Source: Gemmatimonadota bacterium
GTDB lineage: Bacteria > Gemmatimonadota > Gemmatimonadetes > Longimicrobiales > Gaopeijiaceae
Direction: 5' to 3'
Length of the DNA: 32,091 bases
Assembly: GCA_022563405.1 (NCBI GenBank)
Contig: JADFNK010000029.1
Span: 1 to 32,091, forward strand
In this document: piece by piece, positions 1 through 8,329 of the stretch
Layout of the letters: the number at the start of each line of letters is the position of its first letter
Position numbering within the stretch: the stretch's first letter is position 1
Notes under the pieces: model-generated
Seen by the model: only the letters and a program-made list of their open reading frames with translations
What the model was told of the DNA's origin: nothing
Databases searched by the model: none
Made by a program: the position numbers and the translations under genes

Positions 1-1367
1 AGAACCTCCCTACGCTTCGCCATCTCCGCGATAAACTGCTCGTCCGTCAACGAGACACGCATCCCCAGGTCGATGAACATGTTCGTGACCGACCGATTGC
101 CCGATCCCTGCCAGTTTCTGGTATCCGCTACGTTGATGTTGTCCTCGGTGGTGTCCATGTAGCCGGTGATGTGGAGGATCGTGCCTTTCGGAAGAAGCGG
201 TGCCGCGTCGTCGGCATACGCGTAACCCCGCACCCAGTTGTGGTCGTATCCCACGCATGAGAGCGTTTCGACGTTGTAGCCCCAGATGGCCTCCAGGCAC
301 ATGCGGGCCCCGGGTGCGTGCAGATGGGGCTCGAAGGTGACGATCTTGATATTCTGGGTCAGCGTGCGGTAGGCGTGGAGCTCCTGACCCTTTTCGTTCC
401 CCCTGATGTCGATGTCGACGCTGTTGCCGAGTCCGCCCACGCCGCCACGCCGGTACTGCGGCTCGTAACCCACCGGGTGGAAGCGGAACCCGATCTCGAG
501 GTGAGCGCGCGTGTCTACGCCATTGGAGTGCAGGTGAATCGAGCTGGATACGACACTCGATCCGGCCCTGAGAAGCCGGCCCGCCTCCGGCGCGAAGATG
601 TCCGGATTGCGCCCTACCTCGTGGACGGGCCAACCCGTTGACGGCCCTCTTTCACCGTCTTCGTCGTCTTCGCCGAGGACACGTGTGCCCCAGATCATGT
701 GATGGAAGACAAACCGTCCACCAACCGTCTGCCGGCCGTCGCCCCCGCTGCGGTTGTCGACGTCGTTGACCTCTCTGATCTCCACCGAGGAGACCCAACG
801 GTCCTCGTCGAGCCCGACGAGCACACTCTCGATCTCGCCCCACCAGTCGGGCGCACCACCCTTGACGAGGATTTCGTTCGTTTTGACGATCAGGTCCGGC
901 TGACCCGCGATCCAGGTCTCGTTGTTGGGGAATACCCTCGGTGGAGGCATGTCCGCTGGGTCCCCCTCCGGCATCCCGCTCTCCACCCACGCGGCGATCG
1001 CGGCCACCTCCCAATCGCTCAGCGACGGGTCGTTCTTGAAGTGCTGGATCCCGATGTCCTTCTCCACGTACCAGGGCGGCATGGCCCCAGCCACGTCACG
1101 GAGGCCCGTCCGATACACGATCCTGCTCGAGTAGCGGCGCACCTGCTGGTAGGTCACGAGGGTCATCGGCCCGACGCCGCCGTCCCGGTGACAGGTCTGG
1201 CAGCTCCGCTGGAGAATCGGGGCGATATCGCGCGTGAAAGTCACCTCGTCCAAGGACGACTCCTGGGCCCCGAGCGACACGGGTGCCAGAAGGGCTGTGA
1301 CCATCAGAGCCGATAACGCCGTTCCGGCTGCCAATCCCAACAGGATGTTCCTTGCGACCTTCATCAT
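1..1367 (-). CDS. Secreted cytochrome c-like / PHM-type copper monooxygenase fusion (3' end outside window)
   Basis: Open frame with no stop as far as the window edge (455 codons). Start chosen at the first of two adjacent ATGs, with a GAGGGAG ribosome site just upstream. Residues 1-34 form a signal peptide ending near LGAQ. A single heme c motif C56-Q-T-C59-H60 is followed by the MPPW and Ls..E...i..WvesGmPeGD pattern of a cytochrome c-like module. From about residue 150 the protein matches copper type II, ascorbate-dependent monooxygenases (peptidylglycine hydroxylating monooxygenase/dopamine beta-hydroxylase): H222-H223-M for the first copper, H278/H280 as its likely third ligand, and H348-x-H350 with M430 for the second. 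Location is probably periplasmic. The fusion suggests electrons reach the copper sites through heme; the substrate is unknown. This domain order is known in environmental bacteria. The family call is firm, the reaction is not. Confidence 0.85.
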   Translation of the reverse strand, partial: MMKVARNILLGLAAGTALSALMVTALLAPVSLGAQESSLDEVTFTRDIAPILQRSCQTCHRDGGVGPMTLVTYQQVRRYSSRIVYRTGLRDVAGAMPPWYVEKDIGIQHFKNDPSLSDWEVAAIAAWVESGMPEGDPADMPPPRVFPNNETWIAGQPDLIVKTNEILVKGGAPDWWGEIESVLVGLDEDRWVSSVEIREVNDVDNRSGGDGRQTVGGRFVFHHMIWGTRVLGEDDEDGERGPSTGWPVHEVGRNPDIFAPEAGRLLRAGSSVVSSSIHLHSNGVDTRAHLEIGFRFHPVGYEPQYRRGGVGGLGNSVDIDIRGNEKGQELHAYRTLTQNIKIVTFEPHLHAPGARMCLEAIWGYNVETLSCVGYDHNWVRGYAYADDAAPLLPKGTILHITGYMDTTEDNINVADTRNWQGSGNRSVTNMFIDLGMRVSLTDEQFIAEMAKRREV

Positions 1368-1496
1368 CTCACACTCCCTCAGAGGCGCGAACAATCATAC
1401 GCTCGAGCCGGAAGCCGGCGCGGAATACCAACTCCGGAACTGGGCTAATAGTACGGGATCTTCTCGGTGTCTGTCAAAGGAAACCACGCTACGGCA

Positions 1497-1511
1497 GGCG
1501 GCAAAGCCGCC
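1497..1511 (-). terminator. Short hairpin just after the MFS stop codon
   Basis: GGCGGC-aaa-GCCGCC is a perfect 6-bp stem with a 3-nt loop directly abutting the stop codon of the minus-strand MFS gene. No T-tract follows on that strand, so it is only a weak terminator candidate. The rest of the gap 1368-1496 contains the upstream region of the monooxygenase gene and nothing else I can name. Confidence 0.3.
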
Positions 1512-2705
1512 CTACTTCACCCACCGCCACATCAAGACGACAGAGACGAGCGACAGGCCGCTCCCAAAGATGAACGGCGCCGCCGGGCCGAACCCGGACC
1601 ACGCCCCGACCCCCTCCCACAACACGCCCGCAATTACGCTGGCGGGCAACAAGGTGAGGCCGATCACGCCGTTGAACGCGCCGTAAGCCGCGCCGCGCCG
1701 TTCGGGGTTCGGCGTCAAGTCCGCGACGAAGGCCTTGGCCACACCTGCGGTGAGGGCATAGTAGGCTCCGTAGAGGCCATAAAGAAGCGCGAATTGCCAA
1801 GTCTGGTCGGCCCACGCGAAACCCAGGTAGACTGTGCTGTACAGGAGCCATCCCACAATCATGACTTTACGTCGGTCGATACGATCGGACAGAGCCCCTG
1901 CGGGCCCGGAAAGCACGGTATACACCAGGTTGAATCCGGCCAGCAGGACGAGAATGGCTACGACGGACGTACCACCGCTCTGAACCCGGAGGACGAGAAA
2001 CGCGTCCGTGCTGTTGCCCAGGGTGAAGAGCGCCATCACCACGAGGAATCGCCTGAAGCGGGGGTCGGTTGCTGGAACGCCCTTCGTGGACCGTGTCGGC
2101 GGCCCCCCTCTTCCGGCCTCCCGCACGCCCACGGCCACCACCACCACCGCCAGGGCCGCCGGGACGATCGCGAAGTAGACGATCGCACGGAAAGTTTCGG
2201 CGTCCAGCACCACGCCGCTGCCTTGCATCCGCATCACGAACACAGCGGCCAACAACAAGCCGAGGAACGCACCCGCACTGTCGGCTGCCCGGTGCAGGCC
2301 GAAGCTCAACCCACGCTGGTCGGGCTCCACCGAGTCGGCGATGAGGGCGTCTCGGGGAGCGGTCCGAATGCCCTTCCCGATCCGGTCGAGGAATCGGTAG
2401 AGCAATACCAGCGGCCAGGTCTGCACCAGCAGAAGAAGAGGCATGGCCAACGCCGCCAAACCATACCCCCCCACCGTGAGCCCCTTCCGCCGGCCGAGCC
2501 TGTCGGAGAGCCAACCCGACCAGATCTTTACGAGGCTGGCCGTGGTCTCGGCGATGCCCTCGATGAGCCCGATCACCGCGAGGCGTACACCCAGCACGTT
2601 GGCCAAGAACAACGGCAGAAGGTGCACGAGCATCTCGCTCGCGACATCCCGCAGGAAGCTCGTCAGCGAAAGAACCCAAACGTTGCGTGGTATACGGGAA
2701 GGCAT
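1512..2705 (-). CDS. Major facilitator superfamily transporter
   Basis: 397-residue integral membrane protein with about twelve hydrophobic segments in two halves. Residues 64-74 carry the MFS motif A pattern G-x-L-S-D-R-x-G-R-R-K between TM2 and TM3, and a second degenerate copy (GALSDRIDRRK) lies at the matching place in the second half. The N-terminus, with SLTSFLRDVASEM followed by a PLFL segment, resembles a group of uncharacterised bacterial MFS permeases. The open frame extends 31 codons further upstream; the ATG at 2705 is preferred because the MFS fold begins right after it and the extension is not membrane-like. The gene is divergent from the POT transporter with an 85-bp gap. The substrate cannot be deduced; drug or metabolite export is possible. 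Confidence 0.85.
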   Translation of the reverse strand: MPSRIPRNVWVLSLTSFLRDVASEMLVHLLPLFLANVLGVRLAVIGLIEGIAETTASLVKIWSGWLSDRLGRRKGLTVGGYGLAALAMPLLLLVQTWPLVLLYRFLDRIGKGIRTAPRDALIADSVEPDQRGLSFGLHRAADSAGAFLGLLLAAVFVMRMQGSGVVLDAETFRAIVYFAIVPAALAVVVVAVGVREAGRGGPPTRSTKGVPATDPRFRRFLVVMALFTLGNSTDAFLVLRVQSGGTSVVAILVLLAGFNLVYTVLSGPAGALSDRIDRRKVMIVGWLLYSTVYLGFAWADQTWQFALLYGLYGAYYALTAGVAKAFVADLTPNPERRGAAYGAFNGVIGLTLLPASVIAGVLWEGVGAWSGFGPAAPFIFGSGLSLVSVVLMWRWVK

Positions 2706-2790
2706 CGGGCAAGCTATCGGTACTTGCCAGGGACAAGAAGAACCCCGAGATAAGGAGAGAATTCCCACGGATGATAGACCTGGAGCGGAT

Positions 2791-4539
2791 TTGAGCACGA
2801 CTTCCGAGTACGCGGCACCCGGCGATCAAACGACGGGCGGGAAAACGTTCTTCGGGCAGCCGAGAGGACTGGCCACCCTGTTCTTCACGGAGATGTGGGA
2901 ACGGTTTTCGTACTATGGGATGCGTGCGTTCTTGATCCTGTTCATGGTCGCCTCGGTGGATGGGGCCAATCCCGGTCTGGGCTTCGGCGAAGGCATGTCT
3001 GGCGCCCTTTACGGGCTGTACACGTCGATGGTGTACCTGCTCACACTGCCCGGTGGTTGGGTGGCCGACAACCTGTGGGGACAACGAAAGGCTGTCTTCC
3101 GCGGCGGCGTGATCATCGCGATAGGCCACTTCACACTCGCGGCGCCGCTCGTCGGCGCGCCCGACGTGCCGTCGTTCTTCCTGGGCCTGCTCTTCATCGT
3201 CATCGGCACTGGGCTGCTCAAGCCGAACGTCAGCACGATGGTCGGCGACCTCTATCCGCGGTTGAGCGACGACGCGACCGACCATGAGCGCAAAGTGTGG
3301 GGCGCGAATCGTGACGCGGCCTTTTCGATCTTCTACATGGGCATCAACGTCGGCGCGATGTTGGGGCCGTTCATCTGCGGCACCTTAGGCGAGGGGATCA
3401 ACTGGCCGGCCATCGGCTTGGTGACTGAGGGGAACTGGCACTGGGGCTTCTCGATCGCCGGGTTCGGGATGGTGCTCGGGCTGATCCAATACAGAATGGG
3501 CGACAAGTACCTGGGCGAAGCCGGCCTGTTCAAGCCGGACGCCCCAGAGGACGAGATCGATCGACGCGGGCGCAACTTCTATCTCTCGGCGGGTGCGGTC
3601 GCGGCGGTGACTGCCCTGGTGGTCTTCTTGCTGGTGACCGACGCGCTCGGCATGACGATCGTGGACTTCGCCACCTGGATCGCTTACGGCATCGTGCTGC
3701 TGTCGATCGTGTTTTTTGCGTATCTCATCTCGGGCGCCCGGTGGGCGGCCTCGCTGGTGATCCTGTTCGCCATCCTGTGTGCGGTTTTCGTGCCCCGCAT
3801 GGGCGTCGAGGGAGGACAGTGGGCCGCTGCCGGTACGCTCGGCACGTTCGTCTTGATGTGCCTCGGGTTGTTGACCTTCCGAGGCGACCAGGTCACGACC
3901 GACCAGAAGCGCTTGATGGTCATCTACTGGTTGTTTCTGCTGGCAGCCGTCTTCTGGGCTGGATTCGAGCAGGCCGGCTCGTCGATGAACCTGTTCGCCG
4001 AAAATGACACGAACCGTGTTCTCGTCGGCTGGGAGATCAACACCACGTGGCTCCAGAACGTGAACCCGTTCTTCGTCGTCGTGCTGGCGCCGGTCTTCGG
4101 CTCCTTGTGGACCTGGCTCGCGCACCGCGACATGAACCCGTCGACCCCGCGGAAGTTCGCGCTTGGCCTGATGGGCCTGGCGGCGGGCATGTTCGTTTTG
4201 GCTTGGGGCGCGTCTTATGCGGCTGACGGAACCCGCGTGTCGATGGCCTGGCTCGTCGTCACCTATTTCTTCTTCACGTGCGGAGAACTCGCGCTGTCGC
4301 CTATCGGACTCTCGGCCATGACCAAGCTCGCGCCACGCGGCCGGCTGGGACAGATGATGGGCGTCTGGTTCATCGCTTCGGCGCTGGGCAGCCTGGTGGC
4401 TGGACTCGTGGCCGCCCAGCTCGAAACCCTTCCGGCTGTGACGATCTTCACATTCACCGCGATCTTCGCCGGTGCGACGGGCCTGGTTGCCCTGCTGGTC
4501 AGCCCTCTTGTGAACAGACTGATGGGCCAAGTCGAGTAA
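2791..4539 (+). CDS. POT/PTR-family proton-coupled oligopeptide transporter
   Basis: 582 residues, about fourteen membrane segments, typical size for bacterial di-/tripeptide:H+ symporters (DtpT-like). E34-x-x-E37-R38-F39-x-Y-Y-G is the proton-coupling ExxERF motif of TM1, and a second PTR signature (FYMGINVGAMLGP) lies near residue 190. Start chosen at TTG 2791: a GGAG sits five bases upstream, and the family homology begins soon after. The frame runs upstream to 2443 but that stretch overlaps the divergent MFS gene and looks non-coding. Probably imports small peptides across the inner membrane, in keeping with the secreted M28 peptidase elsewhere in the window, though the two are not linked in an operon. 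Confidence 0.93.
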   Translation: MSTTSEYAAPGDQTTGGKTFFGQPRGLATLFFTEMWERFSYYGMRAFLILFMVASVDGANPGLGFGEGMSGALYGLYTSMVYLLTLPGGWVADNLWGQRKAVFRGGVIIAIGHFTLAAPLVGAPDVPSFFLGLLFIVIGTGLLKPNVSTMVGDLYPRLSDDATDHERKVWGANRDAAFSIFYMGINVGAMLGPFICGTLGEGINWPAIGLVTEGNWHWGFSIAGFGMVLGLIQYRMGDKYLGEAGLFKPDAPEDEIDRRGRNFYLSAGAVAAVTALVVFLLVTDALGMTIVDFATWIAYGIVLLSIVFFAYLISGARWAASLVILFAILCAVFVPRMGVEGGQWAAAGTLGTFVLMCLGLLTFRGDQVTTDQKRLMVIYWLFLLAAVFWAGFEQAGSSMNLFAENDTNRVLVGWEINTTWLQNVNPFFVVVLAPVFGSLWTWLAHRDMNPSTPRKFALGLMGLAAGMFVLAWGASYAADGTRVSMAWLVVTYFFFTCGELALSPIGLSAMTKLAPRGRLGQMMGVWFIASALGSLVAGLVAAQLETLPAVTIFTFTAIFAGATGLVALLVSPLVNRLMGQVE

Positions 4540-4563
4540 TCTCGGGGCCCGTTGGCCATCTAT

Positions 4564-4605
4564 CTCTTCCACGGTACATTCGACCTCTTCCACGGTACAT
4601 TCGAC
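4564..4605. repeat. Exact 21-bp tandem duplication
   Basis: Bases 4564-4584 and 4585-4605 are two identical, directly adjacent 21-bp copies beginning CTCTTCCACGG and ending ACATTCGAC. They lie between the POT stop codon and the FKBP lipoprotein gene. 21 bp is two helical turns, so the copies would present the same DNA face to a protein; slippage or a recent duplication is an equally simple explanation. No coding function is apparent. Confidence 0.9.
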
Positions 4606-4617
4606 GTTGCCGAACCT

Positions 4618-4636
4618 GGACCCGACACCTGGGTCC
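4618..4636. promoter_or_regulatory. Inverted repeat GGACCC-N7-GGGTCC
   Basis: Perfect 6-bp arms with a 7-base spacer, 67 bp upstream of the FKBP start and 13 bp after the 21-bp duplication. It could be a protein-binding palindrome or a small hairpin ending the POT transcript; no T-run follows. Apart from this and the duplication, the 163-bp gap 4540-4702 shows no gene and no convincing sigma-70 promoter. Confidence 0.35.
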
Positions 4637-4702
4637 GACTGTGCCTACTCTGGAACCACTGATCTAGACGTGCTGATCTGGACCATCGATAAAGGACGAC
4701 CC

Positions 4703-5398
4703 ATGCGACTCCTCTCCAACTTGGCGGCAATTTTCGCCGTGACGATCCTGGCCGCCTGTCAGAGTGGCTCGGCTTCCCTCGAGACCGACGATGAGATCGC
4801 GAGCTACGGCTTCGGACTGGATATCGGCCGCTCTCTCGAGCCGACCGTGACCCATCTCGACCGGGCCGCGCTCATTCGCGGCATCGAGGACCTGCTCGAC
4901 GGGCTCGACCCCGCGATCTCCGACGAGCAACTCGCCGAAGTCACACAGCGTGTTGGCACACTGATCCGGGAGGAGCAAGCCGCAGAGTTCGAAGCCATGA
5001 CCGAAACCAACAGAGTAGCGGGCGAGGAGTACCTCGCGTCGAATGCCGAAAAGGACAATGTGACCGTTACCGCCAGCGGGCTCCAGTACGAAGTCATCCT
5101 GGAGGGGGAGGCAGGTGCCGCTCGGCCCACACCCGGCGATCGGGTCAGGCTCCACTACCGGGGGACCAACATCGACGGATCGGAATTCGACAGCTCATAC
5201 TCGCGGGGGCAGCCCACCGAGTTCGGGGTGAGCGGCGTCATTCCAGGATTCAGCGAAGGCCTTCAGCTGATGACCGTGGGGAGCCACTACCGTTTGGTCA
5301 TTCCCTCCGACCTGGCATATGGCCCCCGGGGCAGCGGACCTGATATCGGACCCAACGCCACGCTGATCTTCGAGATCGAGCTCATCGAGGTTCTCTAG
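4703..5398 (+). CDS. FKBP-type peptidyl-prolyl isomerase lipoprotein
   Basis: 231 residues. The N-terminus has a short basic and hydrophobic signal ending in L-A-A-C19, a lipobox, so the mature protein is probably lipid-anchored in the envelope. Residues ~28-130 are helical and charged, matching the FKBP N-terminal dimerisation domain (the phrase YGFGLDIGRSL is typical). Residues ~138-231 form the FKBP catalytic domain, with VRLHYRGTNIDGSEFDSSYSR, the VIPGF segment, and the LAYGPRG and LIFEIELI elements intact. This is the Mip/FkpA architecture, expected to speed proline isomerisation and folding of exported proteins. ATG 4703 was chosen because the signal peptide begins there and AGGA lies seven bases upstream. 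Convergent with the GrpB-like gene. Confidence 0.93.
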   Translation: MRLLSNLAAIFAVTILAACQSGSASLETDDEIASYGFGLDIGRSLEPTVTHLDRAALIRGIEDLLDGLDPAISDEQLAEVTQRVGTLIREEQAAEFEAMTETNRVAGEEYLASNAEKDNVTVTASGLQYEVILEGEAGAARPTPGDRVRLHYRGTNIDGSEFDSSYSRGQPTEFGVSGVIPGFSEGLQLMTVGSHYRLVIPSDLAYGPRGSGPDIGPNATLIFEIELIEVL

Positions 5399-5402
5399 CA
5401 GG

Positions 5403-5418
5403 CCTGTCCCCGGGCAGG
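5403..5418. terminator. Hairpin in the convergent gap
   Basis: CCTG-t-CCC-c-GGG-CAGG forms a 7-bp stem with one bulge and fills almost the whole 21-bp gap between two convergent stop codons. It can fold on either strand and so could serve both transcripts. No T-tract is present, so intrinsic termination is uncertain. Confidence 0.45.
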
Positions 5419-5419
5419 T

Positions 5420-5944
5420 CTAGACGCCTATCCCAGCCAAAGTGGACGTGATGAACACGGTCTTCGCCCGCAAATATTCGTCGGCGTCGGCGTGCGGCGC
5501 GAGATCGATCTTGATTTTCGCGTAAGCGGCTCTGGCATCCGCGTCCTCCTGGAGATGGTCACGGAACGCCAAGTATCGCTGGAGTTCCGGATCACCCAGG
5601 ACCGACGCGTACAGATGGTGGGGCGCGAAGTCCCGCTTGTGCTGGAGAAACGGCACATCCGGCCCCTTTCGGCGGAAGGTCTCCAGGCCTGGCGGCCCTT
5701 TACCCGCCTCGTGGATGTAGCCCAACCGCTCCAGCCCGCTGATGAGGGACGCCATATCCGACGTTTCAGGAACGATGACGCATATATCGAGCACCGGCCT
5801 CGACACGAGTCCCGGGACGGCGGTGCTCCCGATGTGCTCAACCTCGAAGGCCTCCACCTCTTGGGCCAACTCGGTCCGCAGGCAGTCTCGGATCTCCCTG
5901 AACCGCTTCGGCCAATCCTCGTTGTAACTGGTTACCGTGATCAC
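5420..5944 (-). CDS. GrpB family (UPF0157) nucleotidyltransferase-like protein
   Basis: 174 residues, the usual length of the family. The hallmark stretch E-H-I-G-S-T-A-V-P-G-L followed by PVLDICV is the GS...D motif of the nucleotidyltransferase fold; the later HHLY and FRDHL elements are also typical. The biochemical role of GrpB proteins is not established. Starts at GTG 5944, overlapping the TGA of the upstream AKR-Rid gene (GTGA), so the two are probably co-transcribed and translationally coupled. Cytoplasmic, no signal peptide. Confidence 0.9.
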   Translation of the reverse strand: MITVTSYNEDWPKRFREIRDCLRTELAQEVEAFEVEHIGSTAVPGLVSRPVLDICVIVPETSDMASLISGLERLGYIHEAGKGPPGLETFRRKGPDVPFLQHKRDFAPHHLYASVLGDPELQRYLAFRDHLQEDADARAAYAKIKIDLAPHADADEYLRAKTVFITSTLAGIGV

Positions 5945-7431
5945 GCGATTAAAGCCTCCGCCTCGATCTCAACCAAGCATGCGTCTCCGACCAGACCCGC
6001 CCGAATCATGGTAGTCGCGGGAAGTATGTGACCAAACCGCTCTCCATGCACACGGGCTACGGCCTCCCATATGGAGGCATCTCGAATATACACCCGAGTG
6101 CGGACCACATCCTCGAGAGATGCTCCAATGGACTTGAGCGTCCCCTCGATCTTGTCGATCACAAAATGCGCCTGCGCTTCAGGGTCGGTCCCGCCAACCA
6201 AACGTGACCGGTGTGTCGCCGTCATGCCCGAGATCCACACGTGAGGGCCCTGGCGTACTGCACGACTGAATCCCGCGGTCCCTTCCCACGCCGTCCCAGT
6301 GAGAACCATGCTCCGACGATCGGGGCCCCGTTTCGTTTCATACGGTCGAGGGTGCGGGCCAAAGTGCCGGCCCGGCTCACCCGTCGCCGTCAGGAACGGG
6401 GGCCTACGATACTCGTCCCCGCAGTCCCCAGGGAGGGTGTCGAGTCTGGTCAGAGCGTTCTCGATGTCCGCTCGATTTTTTTTGGTGAGCGACACCCGGA
6501 AGACTCTCAGACTGTCCTGAATGTGCTCCTTCGTCCTGACTCGCGCTCCGATGATGATCGCACCCACGGCGGGCAAATCGAGCATGTAACGACACGCCAC
6601 GTTGGCAATGGAGACTTTGTGCCTCTTCGACACCTCCCCCAAACACTCGAGGACGTGCTGGTATGCGTCCCATCCGCCAGCTGCCTGGATGAAGCGCCAG
6701 TACTTGGCCTCCGCGCACGTGGTCAAATCCTCCAGAGCGGGCCGCGGCGCCCCCAACCAGCGTTCCGTAAGTAATCCTCCGGCCAAGCTTCCGAATACCA
6801 ACAGCTTGATGCCGTGCTCGAGGCACAAATCCGTCATGCCACCTCGGGCTCTCTGGTCGACGAGGGAGTAGGACACCTGGTTGGACACGACGTCGATGCC
6901 ACTGGTGACGGCGATGCGGAGATGGGCAGTATCGAAGTTCCTGAGTCCGAGATGACGGATGAGCCCCTCCTCCTTCAAGTCCTGAAGCCAGAAGAGGCAA
7001 TCGAGCCAAGCCGGGTCCGCATAACTCCAGGCATCGAACTGAAGAAGGTCGATGCGCTCGACTCCGATACTGTCCAGCGACCGTTGGACCGCCGCACGTG
7101 CGATCTCAAAATTGATGGGGCCGGGCTCAGGCGCCCAGGTCGTAAGAAGCTGCGCTTCTGCACCCCGCGCGTGACGTTCCTCGAAGGGCCCGCCGGTCAA
7201 TTGCTTGGAGCCGTAATGGTCCGCCATCGAGAAGGTCGTGAAGCCCGCGTCGAGATATTGATCCAGAGCGGCCGGAGTCAGCTCGGGTTCGAGCGCTTCC
7301 CCGTCGCGTTCCGTGTCCGAGACCTGGCGCAGTCCGGTTGATATTCGCGAAACCGTGAACCCGGGCGCCAATTCGATGCGCTCCACGGCATCATCTGTCG
7401 GCCCCTGTATGGGCATCATCCTCGCTGTCAT
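5941..7431 (-). CDS. Aldo/keto reductase-like domain fused to a RidA/YjgF-type domain
   Basis: 496 residues. Residues ~25-345 follow an aldo/keto-reductase barrel (IGVERIDLLQF, EGLIRHLGLRNFD, VVSNQVSYSL, VGAIIIGAR). Residues ~375-496 are a Rid/YjgF domain (VWISGMTA near the start, VVRTRVYIRD in the middle, CLVEIEAEA at the end). Related fusions exist in other bacteria. The AKR tetrad is mostly gone: the usual Asp is S68, Tyr is kept (Y73), the usual Lys is T98 and the usual His is D133. In the Rid part the Arg needed for imine deamination appears replaced (PATT rather than PART). ATG 7431 is used because GAGG precedes it by about seven bases; ATG 7419 is possible. The frame extends upstream to 7656 without homology. 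Function is uncertain and may be non-catalytic. Confidence 0.85.
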   Translation of the reverse strand: MTARMMPIQGPTDDAVERIELAPGFTVSRISTGLRQVSDTERDGEALEPELTPAALDQYLDAGFTTFSMADHYGSKQLTGGPFEERHARGAEAQLLTTWAPEPGPINFEIARAAVQRSLDSIGVERIDLLQFDAWSYADPAWLDCLFWLQDLKEEGLIRHLGLRNFDTAHLRIAVTSGIDVVSNQVSYSLVDQRARGGMTDLCLEHGIKLLVFGSLAGGLLTERWLGAPRPALEDLTTCAEAKYWRFIQAAGGWDAYQHVLECLGEVSKRHKVSIANVACRYMLDLPAVGAIIIGARVRTKEHIQDSLRVFRVSLTKKNRADIENALTRLDTLPGDCGDEYRRPPFLTATGEPGRHFGPHPRPYETKRGPDRRSMVLTGTAWEGTAGFSRAVRQGPHVWISGMTATHRSRLVGGTDPEAQAHFVIDKIEGTLKSIGASLEDVVRTRVYIRDASIWEAVARVHGERFGHILPATTMIRAGLVGDACLVEIEAEALIA

Positions 7432-7600
7432 GCTTCGCCTCAACCAGTCCCGATCCGAAGGAAGGGACCGGGATTGGTGTCCATTCCGACGCGCTCGACG
7501 TGGGGGGTTCGGAAGAGGAGCATGGCGACGCTTCCAGGAAAAATCCAGTGGAGCAAAGTTCGCACGAAACCTGGGAGGGTGATCGGAAAGGGGGGTGGGA

Positions 7601-8287
7601 TTACTCCAGAGGATCTGAAAACGTGAGATCAACGGCCGTAATCTCCCCCGACGCAACGTCGACCGTGACGCTCACCCGCCCGAATAGCTCATGCCAGGCA
7701 GTGATCTCGTACCTCCCGGGTGGAACGCCCACGACGGAGTAACTCCCATCGTCCCCGGGCATCGTATGGAAAACGTTCGGAAGCACGAGGATATGAGCAA
7801 TCATCTGGGAATGGAGATCGCAGCGAACCAGGATACTGTCCGGCTCCTGAAAGGTTCTCGTGAAAGTCGAGCCGGGAAGCTGTGAACGATTGAACATTCG
7901 GTTCACCCGGCGACCCCCATCAAAGGTATGGATGTTGTGGAGCTCCGAATCCCCATTGTGGAATCTGACCTCGGCACCGGCCACGACCGGCAGAACCCTC
8001 GGAACGAAGGTGTAGTCGATCTGATTCAGAAGGCTGACACGTGGCTCCGCCTGGACAACACCGGGAGCATCGTCCAACCCCTCCCCGGTGAGATAGACGA
8101 CCGCGTCGGTGGGCTCGAAAGACTCGTCGGGAGGAACCGTGGCATACGTGATCCGGCCAACTATGCCGCCGGTTTGCCTATCATCCGCTTCGGGCCGACG
8201 AGCAGCGACGAGGAACAGCAGACCCGCAAGGCCCATCAGCAGAAGGCTCAAGGTCTTGCGCCCAGTCTTGTACCGGATCCCTGCCAT
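7601..8287 (-). CDS. Membrane-anchored cupredoxin (blue-copper) protein
   Basis: 228 residues. An uncleaved or signal-type hydrophobic segment lies at ~12-29. The remainder is beta-rich: a plastocyanin-like fold with N-x-D-S-E-L-H117-N and C156-D-L-H159-S-Q-M162, a full type-1 copper set (His, Cys, His, Met). Residues ~178-225 (GSYSVVGVPPGRYEITAWH) resemble a carboxypeptidase-regulatory-like beta sandwich. Similar proteins are annotated as methylamine-utilisation-like or plastocyanin-like and act outside the inner membrane, probably in electron transfer. Start ATG 8287 has AGGA nine bases upstream. 169 bp separate it from the AKR-Rid gene downstream, so shared transcription is uncertain. The 7432-7600 gap holds no visible gene. 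Confidence 0.85.
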   Translation of the reverse strand: MAGIRYKTGRKTLSLLLMGLAGLLFLVAARRPEADDRQTGGIVGRITYATVPPDESFEPTDAVVYLTGEGLDDAPGVVQAEPRVSLLNQIDYTFVPRVLPVVAGAEVRFHNGDSELHNIHTFDGGRRVNRMFNRSQLPGSTFTRTFQEPDSILVRCDLHSQMIAHILVLPNVFHTMPGDDGSYSVVGVPPGRYEITAWHELFGRVSVTVDVASGEITAVDLTFSDPLE

Positions 8288-8329
8288 AAGAACACATCCT
8301 GAGATCTGATCCCGCCCGCCATCGTCCGA

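Noticed and set aside
10..633. Minus-strand frame of 207 codons at the window start
   Set aside because: Out of frame with the heme/copper monooxygenase that reads through the whole 1-1367 region with conserved motifs.
1467..2753. Plus-strand open frame of 428 codons opposite the MFS gene
   Set aside because: Histidine- and arginine-rich nonsense translation; the other strand encodes an ordinary MFS protein.
3385..4593. Minus-strand open frame of 402 codons opposite the POT transporter
   Set aside because: Charged, low-complexity translation mirrored from membrane-helix codons; the plus strand has the ExxERF motif.
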